Assembly: GCA_946800325.1 (NCBI GenBank)
Contig: OX326958.1
Location: forward strand, 26,390,914 to 26,454,913
Length of the DNA: 64,000 nt
DNA from: Luzula sylvatica
Lineage: Eukaryota > Streptophyta > Magnoliopsida > Poales > Juncaceae
Direction: 5' to 3'
Shown here: positions 21,364 to 33,102 of the stretch, piece after piece
Numbering within the stretch: position 1 is the stretch's first letter
Layout of the letters: each line of letters opens with the position of its first letter
Notes under the pieces: model-generated
The model's database searches: none
What the model was told of the DNA's origin: nothing
Seen by the model: the letters and a program-made list of their open reading frames with translations, nothing else
Position numbers and translations under genes: made by a program

Positions 21364-24315
21364 TCAGGCATTTGCAAGATTGATTCGTCTCAAGGAGACG
21401 TACGCTAATAGCCGGTAGCCGAAAACCATAACTACTAACGAAACAACTTCCTTGAGACCATTGCCGATATGGGCAATATTCACGATGGCAGGCACGTGAC
21501 CATACTGAACCTTCAAGAGAAGTCTGTAGGTGTGATAATTGAACGATAGGTACCGTAGCCATGATATGAACGAAGGCACCTTCTGCACAATTGCAAAAAA
21601 TTTAAAATACAATATGTTAGTTGTAATTGAATGATTTAGTTATTTATCGAGCTATACTATTGTAATGTAATCCCTATGTACCTTCACAAAGAAGCCTCCT
21701 GCAAGCATAAATGTCATGACAGTGACTGAAGCTAGAGTTGTCGCCTTCTTGATATCCAAGAAAACGGCACCGATTGCTAAACCTAGTCCCTAATTAATTA
21801 AGCACCGTGTCGAGAAGGGTTAGAATTTAATTTTGTTGTTTTAATTATTAATCGTCGTTACCTGAGCTGCCACGATGCTTAAGAAAACAATAAGCACACT
21901 TAAAAAGAATGCAGACACTGTTTGTCTCAAGCCTGCCATGAAGTACACGATGACCATGAATAGAAGAGGCAACAGGAGGTCGAGGGGCAAATCGCTGGTG
22001 GTTCGGGCCATGAAGTAAGCACTGAGCTTGTACATGTCCACGGCTCTTTCCTTGTTGAGCATTGCTCTCTCTTGCGGAAACGTGAATATTGCTGAGAACA
22101 CTGGGAAGAACCCCCAAAAGACTGCTATGAAGAATAGCAAACCTGCCTGCATGATTTTAATTTCAATGTTAATTAATTTTTAAAAGTAAATATGCATGCC
22201 TAATACAGGGAGTTGAAGTCACATACTTGGTCTTGGAGACCCTTTTGCGTGGTAATATCACAACGCCACCAAAGAAGGCCAAGGATTAGTGCGGTTGCGA
22301 CGACCTGTGCTATCCTCAACCAACTCAGGTAGTCATGTCTCCTTTCCTTTATTCCTCTCCAGAAAAGGATTGAATATTGTTGTCCCCAATGTGCCCCCCA
22401 TTCCCTCCTCATTATCACATTCTCACTATTACCAATTCCGCCCATCGTCGCTTTTTTCTTCTCATTACTCACCACTCTAGCCTCGTATGTTGCTACTAGA
22501 TACTGCCAAACACTTTCCATGTCATTTCAGTAATTCAATTCATATATATGTGATGTTGATTAGTTGATATAATGCTTTTAATAAATTTTACCTCGTGAAC
22601 ATCATTTGCAGATGGCTTGCTGGTTTTTATGTCCCTTGATAGATTCTCGGTCTGCACTCTGTCATCCAGCTCGGATGGTATGGATATATCATTTAGGTTG
22701 CCATTTGCCAGGTCAAGCAAGAACTCAGCTGGGTTCATGGCAATGAGAGGTGAGCATCCTATCGAGTCGAAATAGGCCATGGATTGAGATGCTTTCCCAA
22801 AATAGAGGAGGCTTCCTTTCCCGAGAATCACCAATTTGTCAAACTTGTGAAACAACCTGCTTGACGGTTGATGGATCGTCGTCACCACTGTTTTTCCGGC
22901 CTGTCGCCACAACAAAATAATTATTCTATTTTGTGAAGTAATAAACAACAATTATTACGCTATGTTGTGATAGTGCTTGACGTTGGCATTGAATAGTAAG
23001 TTTGGCATTTTTTATCATCTGCAAATTACATACCTCGGCTATGTTGTGCAAAACCTGGACAATTCGCAGAGCAGTAGTTGAATCTAGTCCGGATGTAGGC
23101 TCGTCAAGAAATAACAAAGACGGGTTGATTATGATCTCACACCCAATACACACTCTTTTCCTTTCACCCCCCGAAACTCCACGCACAAATGTCCCTCCAA
23201 TCATTGTGTTTTCACATCTGTGCATCTCCATAGCACGATTGATAAATTAATTGGTTCGTTTACGAGGTTAATTAGAGATGGCATGGTTACCTTTCTAGAC
23301 CGAGCTCATTAATTACATCCATCACTCGTTCTACCTTTTGTTGCTGAGTCATTGTTTTTGGTAGCAAAAGGAGCGCTGCGTAAGTTAAAGTCTCCTTCAC
23401 TGTAAGATGTGCAAAGAGCACATCATCTTGTGTCACGAACCCAATCCTGCATAAAAAACCGATAAGCTAGCTAGTTTGGCATTTATAGATAGCCAGCACT
23501 GGAGATTACCATACCTTCGCTTTAGAGTCTTGTTGTACGTCTCATCGTTATATGTAATGGTACCTTCAACCGTCTTGTTACTTAGCCTTCCACCAAGTAT
23601 GCTTAGAAGAGTAGTCTTCCCACTACCGGACGGCCCCATCATAGCCACCACTTCACCGGGACCGGCACAACCTGATATCCCATTAAGTATGTCTTTCTCG
23701 CTCGTACTTGTTACCCCTCTTATGAGTACCTTATATTTAACATCTCTAAACTGCAAGATTAAGAATGTCAATTTAAAAGATCCCATCTAACAATTCACGA
23801 TGTAATCCGAGTCTAATAATTACCTTCAAATAAATTGGTGAGGTTGGTTCTGCGACTAGCTTGTTCTTTTTGATGCCCGGCTCTAAATCTACATTATTTG
23901 CAAACATTATTTCATCTTACTAGACAATAAAAAAGTAAAAGATAATTAAGAATAAACCCAAGTCGAATAATTAATTACCATCATCGTCACTGAAGGATTG
24001 AGGAAGGAGGTCAACGAGAGGAGGGGGGGTGAAGCCGGTGAAGGAGAAGGAGAAGCCCAAGCCGGCACTGGAAGCTCTACTGAGGGCTGCGCCGCTGTGG
24101 ACGTCGTCCATGCTGAGCTGGGTGCTCCTCGTCTTGCGGATGTGGTAGCTACTTCTCTTCCCCGGAGAGCTACCCACCGCCTTCTTCTTCCCGTTTGCCT
24201 CCGTGCTCAATACTGTCTCCGTGGAAGCAGTGCGGCTCAGCGAATTCATAATCTCGACTTGCTCTGATTTTGTTCTGGTTATCCCTCCTGACGCGGCTCG
24301 TGATGTTGGGTCCAT
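21364..24315 (-). CDS. ABCG22: ABC transporter G family, ABCG22-like half-size transporter
   Basis: Coding exons on the minus strand: 24315-23979, 23888-23824, 23750-23515, 23446-23291, 23217-23034, 22900-22592, 22502-22227, 22146-21862, 21789-21682 and 21582-21364. All introns are GT-AG and the sum is 724 codons plus stop. The N-terminal region carries the Ser-rich tract typical of ABCG21/22 ([32 protein letters not shown]). The nucleotide-binding domain has Walker A GPSGSGKT (173-180), signature VSGGE (279-283), Walker B LLFLDE (299-304) and the H-loop His336. Six membrane segments follow from about residue 490 to the end. ABCG22 acts at the plasma membrane of guard cells and affects stomatal closure in Arabidopsis; transfer of that role here is inference. 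The start is the ATG at 24315; the frame extends 15 bases upstream only through a GTG. All key residues are intact. Confidence 0.93.
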
Positions 24316-24333
24316 CTCTACCTGCTTCACGGC

Positions 24334-24559
24334 CTGTTTTTCGATTGGTTGGATATACGATTATAATTCATAAAATGAATTGGGGTCTCGTTTTGGTAGA
24401 TTATACGAATTAATGTGAAGTGCATTTGATTCATAGGACACTAGGAAAATTGGAACTGTAAGAAAATTGCGACAAGCTCGAGCACAGTTTGTTAGTTGCT
24501 TAGTGGCCAAAATATATTTCCGATAATAATTTTGAGAAAAGAAAGGAATTGAAAAGTAC
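24334..24559 (-). other. Probable 5' UTR intron of the ABCG gene
   Basis: Just upstream of the ATG the minus strand reads AAAAACAG followed by GCCGTGAAG, a good acceptor. A matching donor (GCAAG then GTACTT) lies at 24559. This suggests an untranslated first exon upstream of 24560. Confidence 0.45.
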
Positions 24560-24560
24560 C

Positions 24561-25369
24561 TTGCAAAAACAAAGCTTTCAGATTATAACAAGAAGCAAGC
24601 TATTTGATCAAATCATATGTAGCTGTGAGCCCCAAACTAACTAAGAAAAAGAGAGAATGAAGCCAGCTAGAAATCTTTCTTCTCAGATTAATTACTTGGA
24701 AGGCAGGCAGGTTGTCTCACTCAACCAAACTTAAATTGAAAGGGAAATGAAAACAAAATGAAGGGATGGCTGAATGACAGCAATGCATGTGTAGATATTG
24801 CAGCTCGAAATAGCCTTAATTTCATGATTTATATGATCTTTCTTTCGTTCAGACAATTCAGCTCAATCAAGCTTTAGCTTTCTTTCCCCCACACAACATC
24901 GTATGCTTCAGGGAACTGCTTTACTCAAATTTACCAAAACACCCTTCCTTTCCCTTGACTTTTGCTTCTTTCATCAAACTCCTCTACTCTCTCTCTCTAC
25001 GCCCCCAAACCAACGGCAAAAGCTTCGTTCTTCCCTCATTAATGTTGTGTTGTGTTGTGTTGTGGCATCACATCATGAACTCTCTGCCGTGCAAGTCTTT
25101 TTCCAGTTTTTTTTGTGGACTCGCTCACTCCAAATACAAAATATATAATAGTATTAACATATAAACATTTTTCCGACCATTTGCACAAAACCACAGATAC
25201 AAAGTATTACAAACAACATATATAAATGAAAATTCAATTCTAACTGATGAGACTAACTACATAAATATTAATTGATCACCATGATGGTGAAAGAATCCAA
25301 GAAACCCAAAATGAAATGAAATGAAATACTACATAGTTAAGATTGACTAGATTATATTAGATTAGAGAT
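24561..25369. other. Upstream region of ABCG gene / downstream of MYOB gene
   Basis: No separate gene is seen. It should hold the ABCG promoter and 5' UTR and the 3' UTR of the myosin-binding-protein gene. Short simple repeats are present: TGTTG units at 25043-25065 and AAATG units at 25311-25327. Confidence 0.5.
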
Positions 25370-27335
25370 CTAACACGACGTCCTCTGCTTCGAAAGATAT
25401 CTCCGTTTGAGACGCGGAGACTTCTGTAACAATAATAACAACCCTGCGTTGCTGCTCGATAGCCCGAACGGGTACCTGCATATATTGATTTCAGATGGTG
25501 AATATTAATTTTACCCTCGATTTGTATAAAGTATATGAACATATACAGACTAGAGAGAGAGCAACTTACTTTATTCTTGTTGATCTCTTTCTCCAGAAAA
25601 CAACCGACGTGATCCACTGAAATAGACAAAACGATAATTAAAAGATAGGTTTAATAGAAGGAGTGAATATACTAATGTTTCATGTTTCAATTTCGACTTT
25701 TATTCATGCTAACTATTTGCTTAAATTGATTGAGGGTTGCCATCTTTGAAAAGATTTGGTAAGTATTTGATCTTATTCTATAAACCTACTACTAAAAGAC
25801 AGATCTAATTTTGGTAACCACAAAACAAATTGATACAATTCTCAACCAATTTAGCACGAAAATATTTCTCCTATTAAATGAAATGATTCAGAGGAAGAGG
25901 AAAGAGAGTATTTGGCAAAATCACATGTTTGACAAAAAAAAATATGTTTGTAAGAAAGAAAACTACTCATGGGTAATTTTATACTCACCTTAATGACAGA
26001 AAGGAGGGAGAAAGTTCTGGCTTTGGGAAAAGACGGAGCGGCTTTGATTATTTTTTTCTCGGACGCGGAATCCTTGCAAAACTGTTGTGCAATCTCTCTG
26101 AGCAAGACCGATTGTGCTTTGTCGGTGCCCATGGAGACGAGAGTTTGTTTCATGGACTCGCGGTCCGCCTCTAGTGCCTGTAATCTCATTCGCAGTTTGC
26201 GTATTTCTTCCTTTTCTGCCCCTCCTCCGCCTGGTTCGTTAAATACATGGCCGCTACCCGTCCTCACCTTTCTTGGTGTGGGACCCATTCCTAGGTCTCT
26301 TGGCGTGCTCGCACACGAGTCCTCCCCGCCGCATACTCTAACCGTGTATATTCTGTCACTCATCTCGCCGTCTTCGTTAAATGCGGAAGGTCGGTCCACT
26401 GCCACCGGAAACTCCTCTCTTCGATAGAAGTTTCCAGAGCGGGAACCGAAACTATTAAACGATGAAGAAAACTTGCTTCTCATGAGATGTCTTGGCCATC
26501 TAGGGGATGAGGATGATTGGCCAATAAGCACTCCTTTCTCCGTGACACGGCTTGGCAGCTTCTCCAGATGGCCAATACGCTGCTCTAATCTGTGAAGATG
26601 CTCTCTAGGGGTCTCCCCAGTGTTGTATGCTATTACTGGCTCGTAATCATCATAAGCTTGTGGAACAGAAAGTGTGCATCTAAGGGGAGGGTAATCAATG
26701 ATAGGGGCAGGAGGGGTCAGAGGAGGAAGACTGCCGAGCTGATCACGCGGAGTATTTGGCTCAAAGGAAGTGGAGTTGAGCTGATTACGCGGAGTATTGG
26801 GCTCAAAGAAACTGGGGTCGAGCTGATTACGCGGAGTATCGGGCTCAAAGGAACTGGGGTTTTGGTCAAGTATACCATAGCTAAGGAGTCTGTGCTTGTA
26901 GGCCTGCACCTCGCAAGAAAGGGACTGTATTGCATGATCTCTCTTGATGAGGGAGTCCTCTAAGGAAGCAATTTCTTGCTGGTCATGTGCCATCCTTTCT
27001 TCTGCAAAGCACTTGAACTGGCGCAACTCCATCTGACAAGCAGCCTTCTCTCGTTCGAGGCGGAGGATCATCGCCATTGCCTCGTCTGCGGCACTAGCAG
27101 AAGCATTACGCTCTAATTCCAAGTCGTTACGCAAATTCGACATGGATTGTTGGTGTTCGTTTAATGCCTCTCGTAGAGCTGCCGCCTCATTCTCTAAATC
27201 CACTCGTGCTACTCCATCCGTCTCCATTGATCCTGTCCTCTCTGAATGATTTCGCCTGAAAGGCAGATGGCAGGCCTCCGGCGACTCGACCTCATCACAA
27301 GAGCTTCCAGGTTGGTCGTCCAGATCCCTATCCAT
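25370..27335 (-). CDS. MYOB7: GTD-binding (DUF593) myosin-binding protein, MYOB7-like
   Basis: Exons on the minus strand: 27335-25989, 25616-25570 and 25475-25370. Together they give 499 codons with GT-AG introns. Residues about 44-150 form the long coiled-coil GTD-binding domain (LELERNASASAADEAMAMIL, LEREKAACQMELRQ, EEVQ-like end AYKHRL), the part that binds the globular tail of plant class XI myosins. After it come three tandem copies of a FEPNTPRNQL-type peptide (161-203), a second short coiled coil (EKEEIRKLRMRLQALEADRE), and a conserved basic-hydrophobic C-terminus (WITSVVFWRKR, GLLLLLQK). The protein is expected on myosin-driven vesicles or endomembranes. The gene lies head-to-tail with the ABCG22-like gene, with about 1.05 kb between its stop and the next ATG. 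Confidence 0.88.
26728..26855 (-). repeat. In-frame 42-bp tandem repeat in MYOB gene
   Basis: About three units of 42 bp encode repeated FEPNTPRNQL blocks between the coiled coil and the Pro-rich linker. The copies differ at few positions, which suggests recent in-frame expansion. Confidence 0.8.
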
Positions 27336-28343
27336 GCCTCTCTCGATCCCTATTATTTTGAAAATGTGGCTCTGTTTTTCTCAAACGTTGTCTAACTAAA
27401 GTCTGAAGTAAGGGGTTAGCTTGGTGGATTGCACCTCGATGAAAATGGCGAGAAGAGAGGAAGGAGAAGGGAACGGGGGTAACCTGATTTTCACACGGTA
27501 TTTGTTTGTGTTCAACATATTTTTTGCTAAAATTAGAAAAAACAGTCTCCATTTATTTATTCTCGAATGAAGACTAGAAGAGAGAAAATTACATGTTGAA
27601 GAAACCAAATTGCAGAAAAACGATGAAATAAGTTGAACGGAAACGAACAGATACAGAAACTCCTTATCGTAGAATGGCGTCGTTTCATCTTCCCCAACTT
27701 TATCTCATCTCGGTGCAGACATCTAGAAAGGCCTAAAGGATGGCAAGATGTAAACGAATTAAAAATGAAGGGAAATTTTCAAAAAAAATCCTATCTTTTT
27801 TTTGAATATTCTAAAAGACCCCTTATTTTTTTGAAAATTCTCAAAAAACTGTTTTACCAAATTTTTATTTTCAAATACCTTCCTAGAAAATGATTAGAAT
27901 TAACCATGAATACAAAAATTGAATTGGAGAGCGTATTATGATCCACAAAATTGCAAGGAATTAGCGGCCAAGAAAATCGAGTGAAATTTTTACCATATCT
28001 CTCGAAATTTTTTACCATATTCATGGATCCGATTCATTTGTAGCACCAAAAATCTATTAAATTGTAATAGGAAGATAGGTAGAAAGAAATAAGTCAATTC
28101 TATGCGAATATATAGAGTGTTCCTAAACTTGTACATTGCCTAAGGGTCTATGTAAAAAAAAAAAAAAATTATGATCAAAATATTTTTCTTTTTAATATGT
28201 AGTAATTAAAAAAATATTTTTGTTATTTGTATTGATTCTAAAAAAAAGTATTTTTGTTATTTGTATTAATTTTTTTTTTAGCTTATAATAATTAAAAAAA
28301 TTTTATATCATTGTTATATTTATATAATTTTAATATTTCATAC

Positions 28344-28345
<2 letters not shown>
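27336..28345. other. MYOB 5' region and AT-rich intergenic DNA
   Basis: The first 300 bases should contain the 5' UTR and promoter of the MYOB-like gene; a possible UTR donor lies near 27485. Beyond 27750 the sequence is A/T-rich with repeated AAAATTCTCAAAAAA words and no gene. Confidence 0.5.

Positions 28346-28392
<47 letters not shown>
28346..28392. repeat. (AT)n microsatellite, left flank of MITE
   Basis: The AT run directly abuts the MITE at 28393. The other flank of the same element is also AT (28602-28624). Confidence 0.95.
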
Positions 28393-28395
<3 letters not shown>

Positions 28396-28601
28396 GCAGG
28401 CTAACCTACTTAATTAAGTATCAAAGATTTGGTACTTAATGATTTTTAACCATTGAATTTGGATTGAGATTTGTGTATTTAATGATGTGCACAAAATTTC
28501 ATGATCATGATGAAAAAACACAAATCTCAATGCAAATCTAATGGTTAAAAAACATTAAATATCAAATCTTTGGTACTTAATTAAGTAAGCTAGTCTCCCT
28601 C
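28393..28601. mobile_element. (AT)n-embedded MITE, copy 2
   Basis: This is a 209-bp foldback element. The left end GAGGCAGGCTAACCTACTTA and the right end, read in reverse as GAGGGAGACTAGCTTACTTA, form long inverted repeats sharing the ACTTAATTAAGTA core with the copies at 793-919 and 55082-55589. Both flanks are AT microsatellite. It is non-coding. Confidence 0.8.
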
Positions 28602-28602
28602 A

Positions 28603-28633
<31 letters not shown>

Positions 28634-29041
28634 TTCATATATTTTTTTTAAACTAATATAAAATAATAATAAGATGAACAAAAATATTAAAAGAACACTT
28701 TACAAATATTTAAAAATTAAAATAGTATGAAACTATTATTTTTTTTTAGTAATTTTGGAGAAAATTCGGACCCTCTCTTCCAAATAATATATTAATAAAA
28801 TAAAAGCGCACAATGTTTTTTACAAGTTGTTTATCTATTTCTAAAACATTATTATTAAAAAAAAATGTATACTTGCAAGTTGCTCTATTCTAACAAACAG
28901 CTCACGGCCTCAATTATACATCCATCTTCAATTAAGGCCCATCATCAATTTAATTAATGTCGGTGCACCGTCTTATTATTAGACCACGTTCACCTACTTA
29001 ACCCCTTTTCATCTTCCTTATCCCGTCGCACTACCAGTCTA
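28602..29041. other. AT-rich intergenic sequence
   Basis: No gene is seen. There are several poly-T and poly-A runs. Confidence 0.5.
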
Positions 29042-29042
29042 C

Positions 29043-29050
29043 CACTCACC
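29043..29050. repeat. Left 8-bp target duplication of hAT element
   Basis: CACTCACC precedes the element start TAGTGTAG and recurs at 31207-31214 directly after its end. Confidence 0.85.
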
Positions 29051-29792
29051 TAGTGTAGTGCCAAAACCCGTAAGGGTCCCGCCCGACCCGACCCGCCCGG
29101 GATTTTGACCCGCCCGACCCGCCCGTTTGGCAAACGGGTTGAAACCCGACGGGTCAACGGGTACGGGTCCAAGGGCGGGTTTCAACCAATGGTTACCACT
29201 AAACCCGTGTAAACCCGCCCGTTTGGCAAACCCGTCACTGTGCAACCCGACCCGCCCGACCCGTACTGTTCACTGTTCACTATTCACTATTTACTGTTTA
29301 ATATTCACTGTTCACTGTTTAACGCTCCAAAACACTGTATAACGCTCCAATTTTTATCCCTATAAAATCCCCCAACCTCCAATTCATTAATTCACACAAC
29401 CAACTATCAATCTCTCATATTCTCTACACTCAAACTCTCATATTCTTATTTTAAAGCTCTAAATATTTTTTATATTTTATTTAAATTCGTTTATATAAAA
29501 AAAATCCAAAAAAAATAGTTATATTAGTTATTTAGTTATATTTAGTTGTTGGAGATATCCTAAAAAAATCTCAAAAATTCGACATCGCTTGGAAAAATTT
29601 GAGGTATGAAGGTCCAATCTTATTATTTATTTTTCTTAATATAATTTTATTTTTGGATTTTTATAGATTTTTTTTATTCGGATTTTTATTTATTAGGAGA
29701 GAAATAGTTATATGCTTACATTTTGTAATTAAAAAATGTTAACTAAAATTGTTTGTATAACTTTTTTGGAATAATATTTTTTGTAGTGAAAA

Positions 29793-30237
29793 ATGGCATC
29801 TCCATCTAACAACAACCCTCAAAACACGTTTGATTCAAACAACGAAGAATTTGGACGACGATTAAGCGATGCTATTTTCGGTGATACAAGCAATTATCCA
29901 AATCCGGTTGGGGCCAATAGGATTCTTACCGATAGAAGGTACAATTTTTTTAATTCTTATTTATTTTCATAATTATTAAAATTTTCACTTATTTTTAATT
30001 ATCAATAAAAGGAGCCGGTTGGGGCCAAAAGTTTTCGAGCGTCTTGTATGCCTAAAAGATTGGATTGATGCGGATGATCGAAACGAACTTATGTTAGCTC
30101 CCGCAAGTGAATATCCAAATCCAAATGTTGAAGAGACTAGTACCGCCGTCACGGATGTTGATACGGATGATGAATTTGATCCCGATGGAGAAAATCCGCA
30201 TTGGTATATTGAACAAATGCGCAATATACAAATATAG
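29793..30237 (+). pseudogene. Deleted hAT transposase: N-terminus joined to dimerisation C-terminus
   Basis: Exon 29793-29938 (MASPSNNNPQNTF...) splices at GT 29939 to AG 30011, and exon 30012-30237 follows. Splicing restores RILTDRRSRLGPKVFERLVC, the C-terminal tail that follows the hAT dimerisation domain in plant transposases, ending in an acidic stretch and ...EQMRNIQI. The product would be only 123 aa, lacking the zinc finger, the DDE core and most of the dimerisation domain. It is a remnant, but the open spliced frame is clean. Whether it is expressed is unknown. Confidence 0.7.
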
Positions 30238-30486
30238 GTTTGGTATTATATATGCACTCTTTAATTTTTTTTTCTAATTATTCAATATTATTATACGTCA
30301 TCTAAATATTTACTAACAAAAAAAAAAGTTAGAACTCCGCCTATGTTATTTTTTAAACATGGTAAATTAGTAACATAGCCGGTCTCAAGCCCGGAATAAA
30401 GGAGGAGAGTAACTTTTTTTCAATTTTTATTCATATTGAAATTTGTTTTCTTATTTTTTTCAATTTTTTCAATTTTTTTTACCAGA

Positions 30487-30511
30487 TTTTACCGACGGCC
30501 CGTCGGTAAAA
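30487..30511. repeat. Near-perfect 25-bp palindrome
   Basis: TTTTACCGACGG, a central C, then the exact reverse complement. It lies inside the hAT element and could form a hairpin. The ACCGACGG word is common in plant transposon termini, so it may mark an old junction. Confidence 0.8.
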
Positions 30512-31213
30512 ATAATTTAAACTGTCTCAATAAAATTATGATAAATTAGATTTTAAATTTATTTACCAATCTATTTTTTTATTCTAAAAAATATAAAAAT
30601 ATAAAAATGATGAACAATTAAATAATGCAAATATACGAGGAGAGTAACTTTATCATTTAATTACGATAAATATGATGAACAATTTAAAAATGATGAACAA
30701 TTAAAAAATATAAAAATATAAAAATGATGAACAATTAAATAATGCAAAAAATATAAAAATTATGATAAATTAGATTTTAAAATTTTATTCCCATAATTTA
30801 TCATTTAATTAAGATGATTTATCACATATTAAGATTTAATATATAATATAATTTAATAAAGGAGGAGAGTAACTTTTTTTCATATTGAAATTTGTTTTCT
30901 TATTTTTTTCAATTTTTTTTCAATTTTTTCAATTTTTTTTTAATTTTTTTTCAATTTTTTTCAATTTTTTTTTTTTTTAAATCACTATTCACGCCGGGAC
31001 CCGCCCGCCCGTCGACCCGCCCGTCCCGCCCGGGACCCGTCTCGCCCGCCGGGTCTAAGGGCGGGTTTTCCCCATCCCTCCAAACCCACCCGCCCAAACC
31101 CGCACCCGTCACACCCGCCAAACCCGCCGACCCGCACCCGTCTAGACCCGCACCCGCCACACCCGTTTGGGCTCGGGACCCGACCCGCACCCGTGGCAAC
31201 ACACTACACTCAC

Positions 31214-31684
31214 CTATGTTGCACTGATACTTCAAAAAACGAACCGTACATGTATCGGATACGTACCGGATACGGATACGGCACCGATACGTATTCGATA
31301 CGTCACGTGGCGTATCAGACTATTTTAGTATATAAATTGGAAGCGATACGTTTCCGATACGGCGGGGTACGGTTCCGATACGGCTGATCCATTATTAATT
31401 TATTTTTGCCCAATTTAAAAATACCCAATACTTTTACTATTCAATAGCATTTTACATCACATATTTTTATTTTATTTATTCGTAAAATATCCAAATCGAT
31501 ATTACAACATCTTGATTTTTATAATAATTTAATAAAATTATTTAAATATATATTAATTATATTAAAATAATATTAAATAATATACATATATAACGTATCG
31601 TATCCTAGAATTTTCAAGAAATGCCGTATCGCCGTATCCGTATCGTATCAGATGCGATACTCGTACCCGTATCGTGCAACATAG
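31214..31684. mobile_element. hAT-like MITE (CTATGTTGC family), copy 1
   Basis: This 471-bp element begins CTATGTTGCACTGATAC and ends GTATCGTGCAACATAG, with long arms made of GGATACGG-type words. Its original 8-bp target duplication CCACTCAC survives at 31685-31692 and, displaced by the later hAT insertion, at 29042-29049. It is non-coding. Confidence 0.85.
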
Positions 31685-31699
31685 CCACTCACCACTCAG

Positions 31700-32189
31700 C
31701 TATGTTGTGCGGATACTTCAAAAAATGAACCGTACCCATATCAGATACGTATCGGATACAGATACGGCACCGATACGACACTGATACGTATCTGATACGG
31801 CACGTGGCGTATCAGACTATTTTGATATATCGATACGCTTTTGATACGGCTTGATACGGTTCTGATATGGATGGATACACTTCTGATACGGGTGGCCTAT
31901 TGTTTTTTGTTTTTTTACCCAACATAAAAATACCTAATACTTTCACTACTCAGTAATATTTTACATCACATATTTTTTTTTTAATTATTTGTAAAATATC
32001 CAAATCGATAATACAACATCTTGATTTTTATAATAATTTAATAAAATTATTTAAATGCATATCTTTAAATATATATCCAAATCGAATATACATATATAAG
32101 GTATCGTATCCTAGACTTTTAAAAATTTTGTATCACCGTATCTGTATCGTATTGGATACGATACTCGTACTCGTATCCGTGCAACATAG
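31700..32189. mobile_element. hAT-like MITE (CTATGTTGC family), copy 2
   Basis: This 490-bp element with the same ends as copy 1 (CTATGTTGTGCGGATAC and GTATCCGTGCAACATAG) is flanked by a perfect 8-bp duplication CCACTCAG at 31692-31699 and 32190-32197. The interior is AT-rich and non-coding. Confidence 0.9.
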
Positions 32190-33067
32190 CCACTCAGTTA
32201 TGTCTTGTGTCGTGTTGAGCTAGAAAAACCACGCCAGGGATTCCTCTATGTTCTTCTTCACCATCACTCTGAATCTCTTGACAACATTCTCTACTTCAGT
32301 GATTCTTCTCCGATGGTGGATCTACAAGAACAGGTTTTTTCGATTTTCTACTTCTGGGCTGCTCTTCTTCTCACACATTCCCAATCCTTCACGATTTTGC
32401 CAAAAAGAATCGTTCCTTTTTTTCTTTTCTTTTCGTGAGTAAAAACCCTCCTACGGTGCTCCCTCCACACCGCAAAGAGGAAAATCGAGAAAAGTTGAGC
32501 GCTTCCTTCCAGCACCCGTCCTTCGTTAGATCAGTAAGCCTGCCACTCACTGACAGGTTCAATTCAGTTGAATTAATTCGAATTACCAAATCCTCCTAGT
32601 GGCTTTTCACGAAGCAATAGTCTCTCAGCAAATGATTCACTGATTCTTCCCATCTCAGGTAACACCTATTTATTAATATCATTCTTTTTTTCTTTAAATT
32701 ATCTTATGGAGGTATTTTCTCTTTTTCGAGTGGCCATATAAAGATTATTATTTTCAAAGAAATTTTGATGAATCGTTATTAATGCATATATTGACATCAA
32801 TTATATTTGCGAATATATCATGATTATATTAATCGAGTTTAAAAGCACCCGCGCAAATGCTATTTAAACAAATTAGATCAGAAAATAATATCCGTGATAG
32901 ACTAATTTCATGAACCTTATATTGACATCATGATATTTATAAATTTTTCATGATTAAATTAATTTAGTTGAAACGCACGCGCGGTAATTCTATTTAAATA
33001 AATTATATAAAAAAACAAGTAAAAAATAGGTATGTTGTCCCGCACAATTGCGCGGGGATGAAGCTAG
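32190..33067 (+). mobile_element. Helitron 3' end with possible gene 5'-end fragment
   Basis: The right end shows a GC hairpin (CCCGC at 33039-33043 pairing within GCGGG) and CTAG at 33064-33067 followed by T, a Helitron 3' terminus. Upstream is a duplicated block of about 120 bp (near 32820 and 32945, TCATGATTA-ATTAAT). Around 32205-32333 there is a plausible 5' UTR, an ATG at 32313 (MVDLQEQ) and an immediate GT donor, as in the first exon of a host gene. I cannot identify that gene. The left boundary is unknown. Confidence 0.45.
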
Positions 33068-33102
33068 TTAGTAATATTAGTACTAATTTCTGCATGTAAC
33101 CT

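Larger units (their letters stand above)
29051..31206 (+). mobile_element. Non-autonomous hAT transposon, 2156 bp
   Basis: The left terminus is TAGTGTAGTGCCAAAACCCG. The right terminus read in reverse is TAGTGTGTTGCCACGGGTGC. The 8-bp duplication CACTCACC on both sides is diagnostic for hAT. Both ends carry about 200 bp of dense CCCGCCCGACCCG words, making them GC-rich islands in AT-rich DNA. The interior retains the first and last parts of a hAT transposase gene (29793-30237), so it is an internal-deletion derivative. A short duplication inside (GGAGGAGAGTAAC at about 30400 and 30857) is also present. Confidence 0.88.

Noticed and set aside
24316..24330. Five extra N-terminal codons for the ABCG protein
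   Set aside because: The codon at 24330 is GTG. The first ATG is at 24315, and the upstream bases look like the end of a 5' UTR intron.
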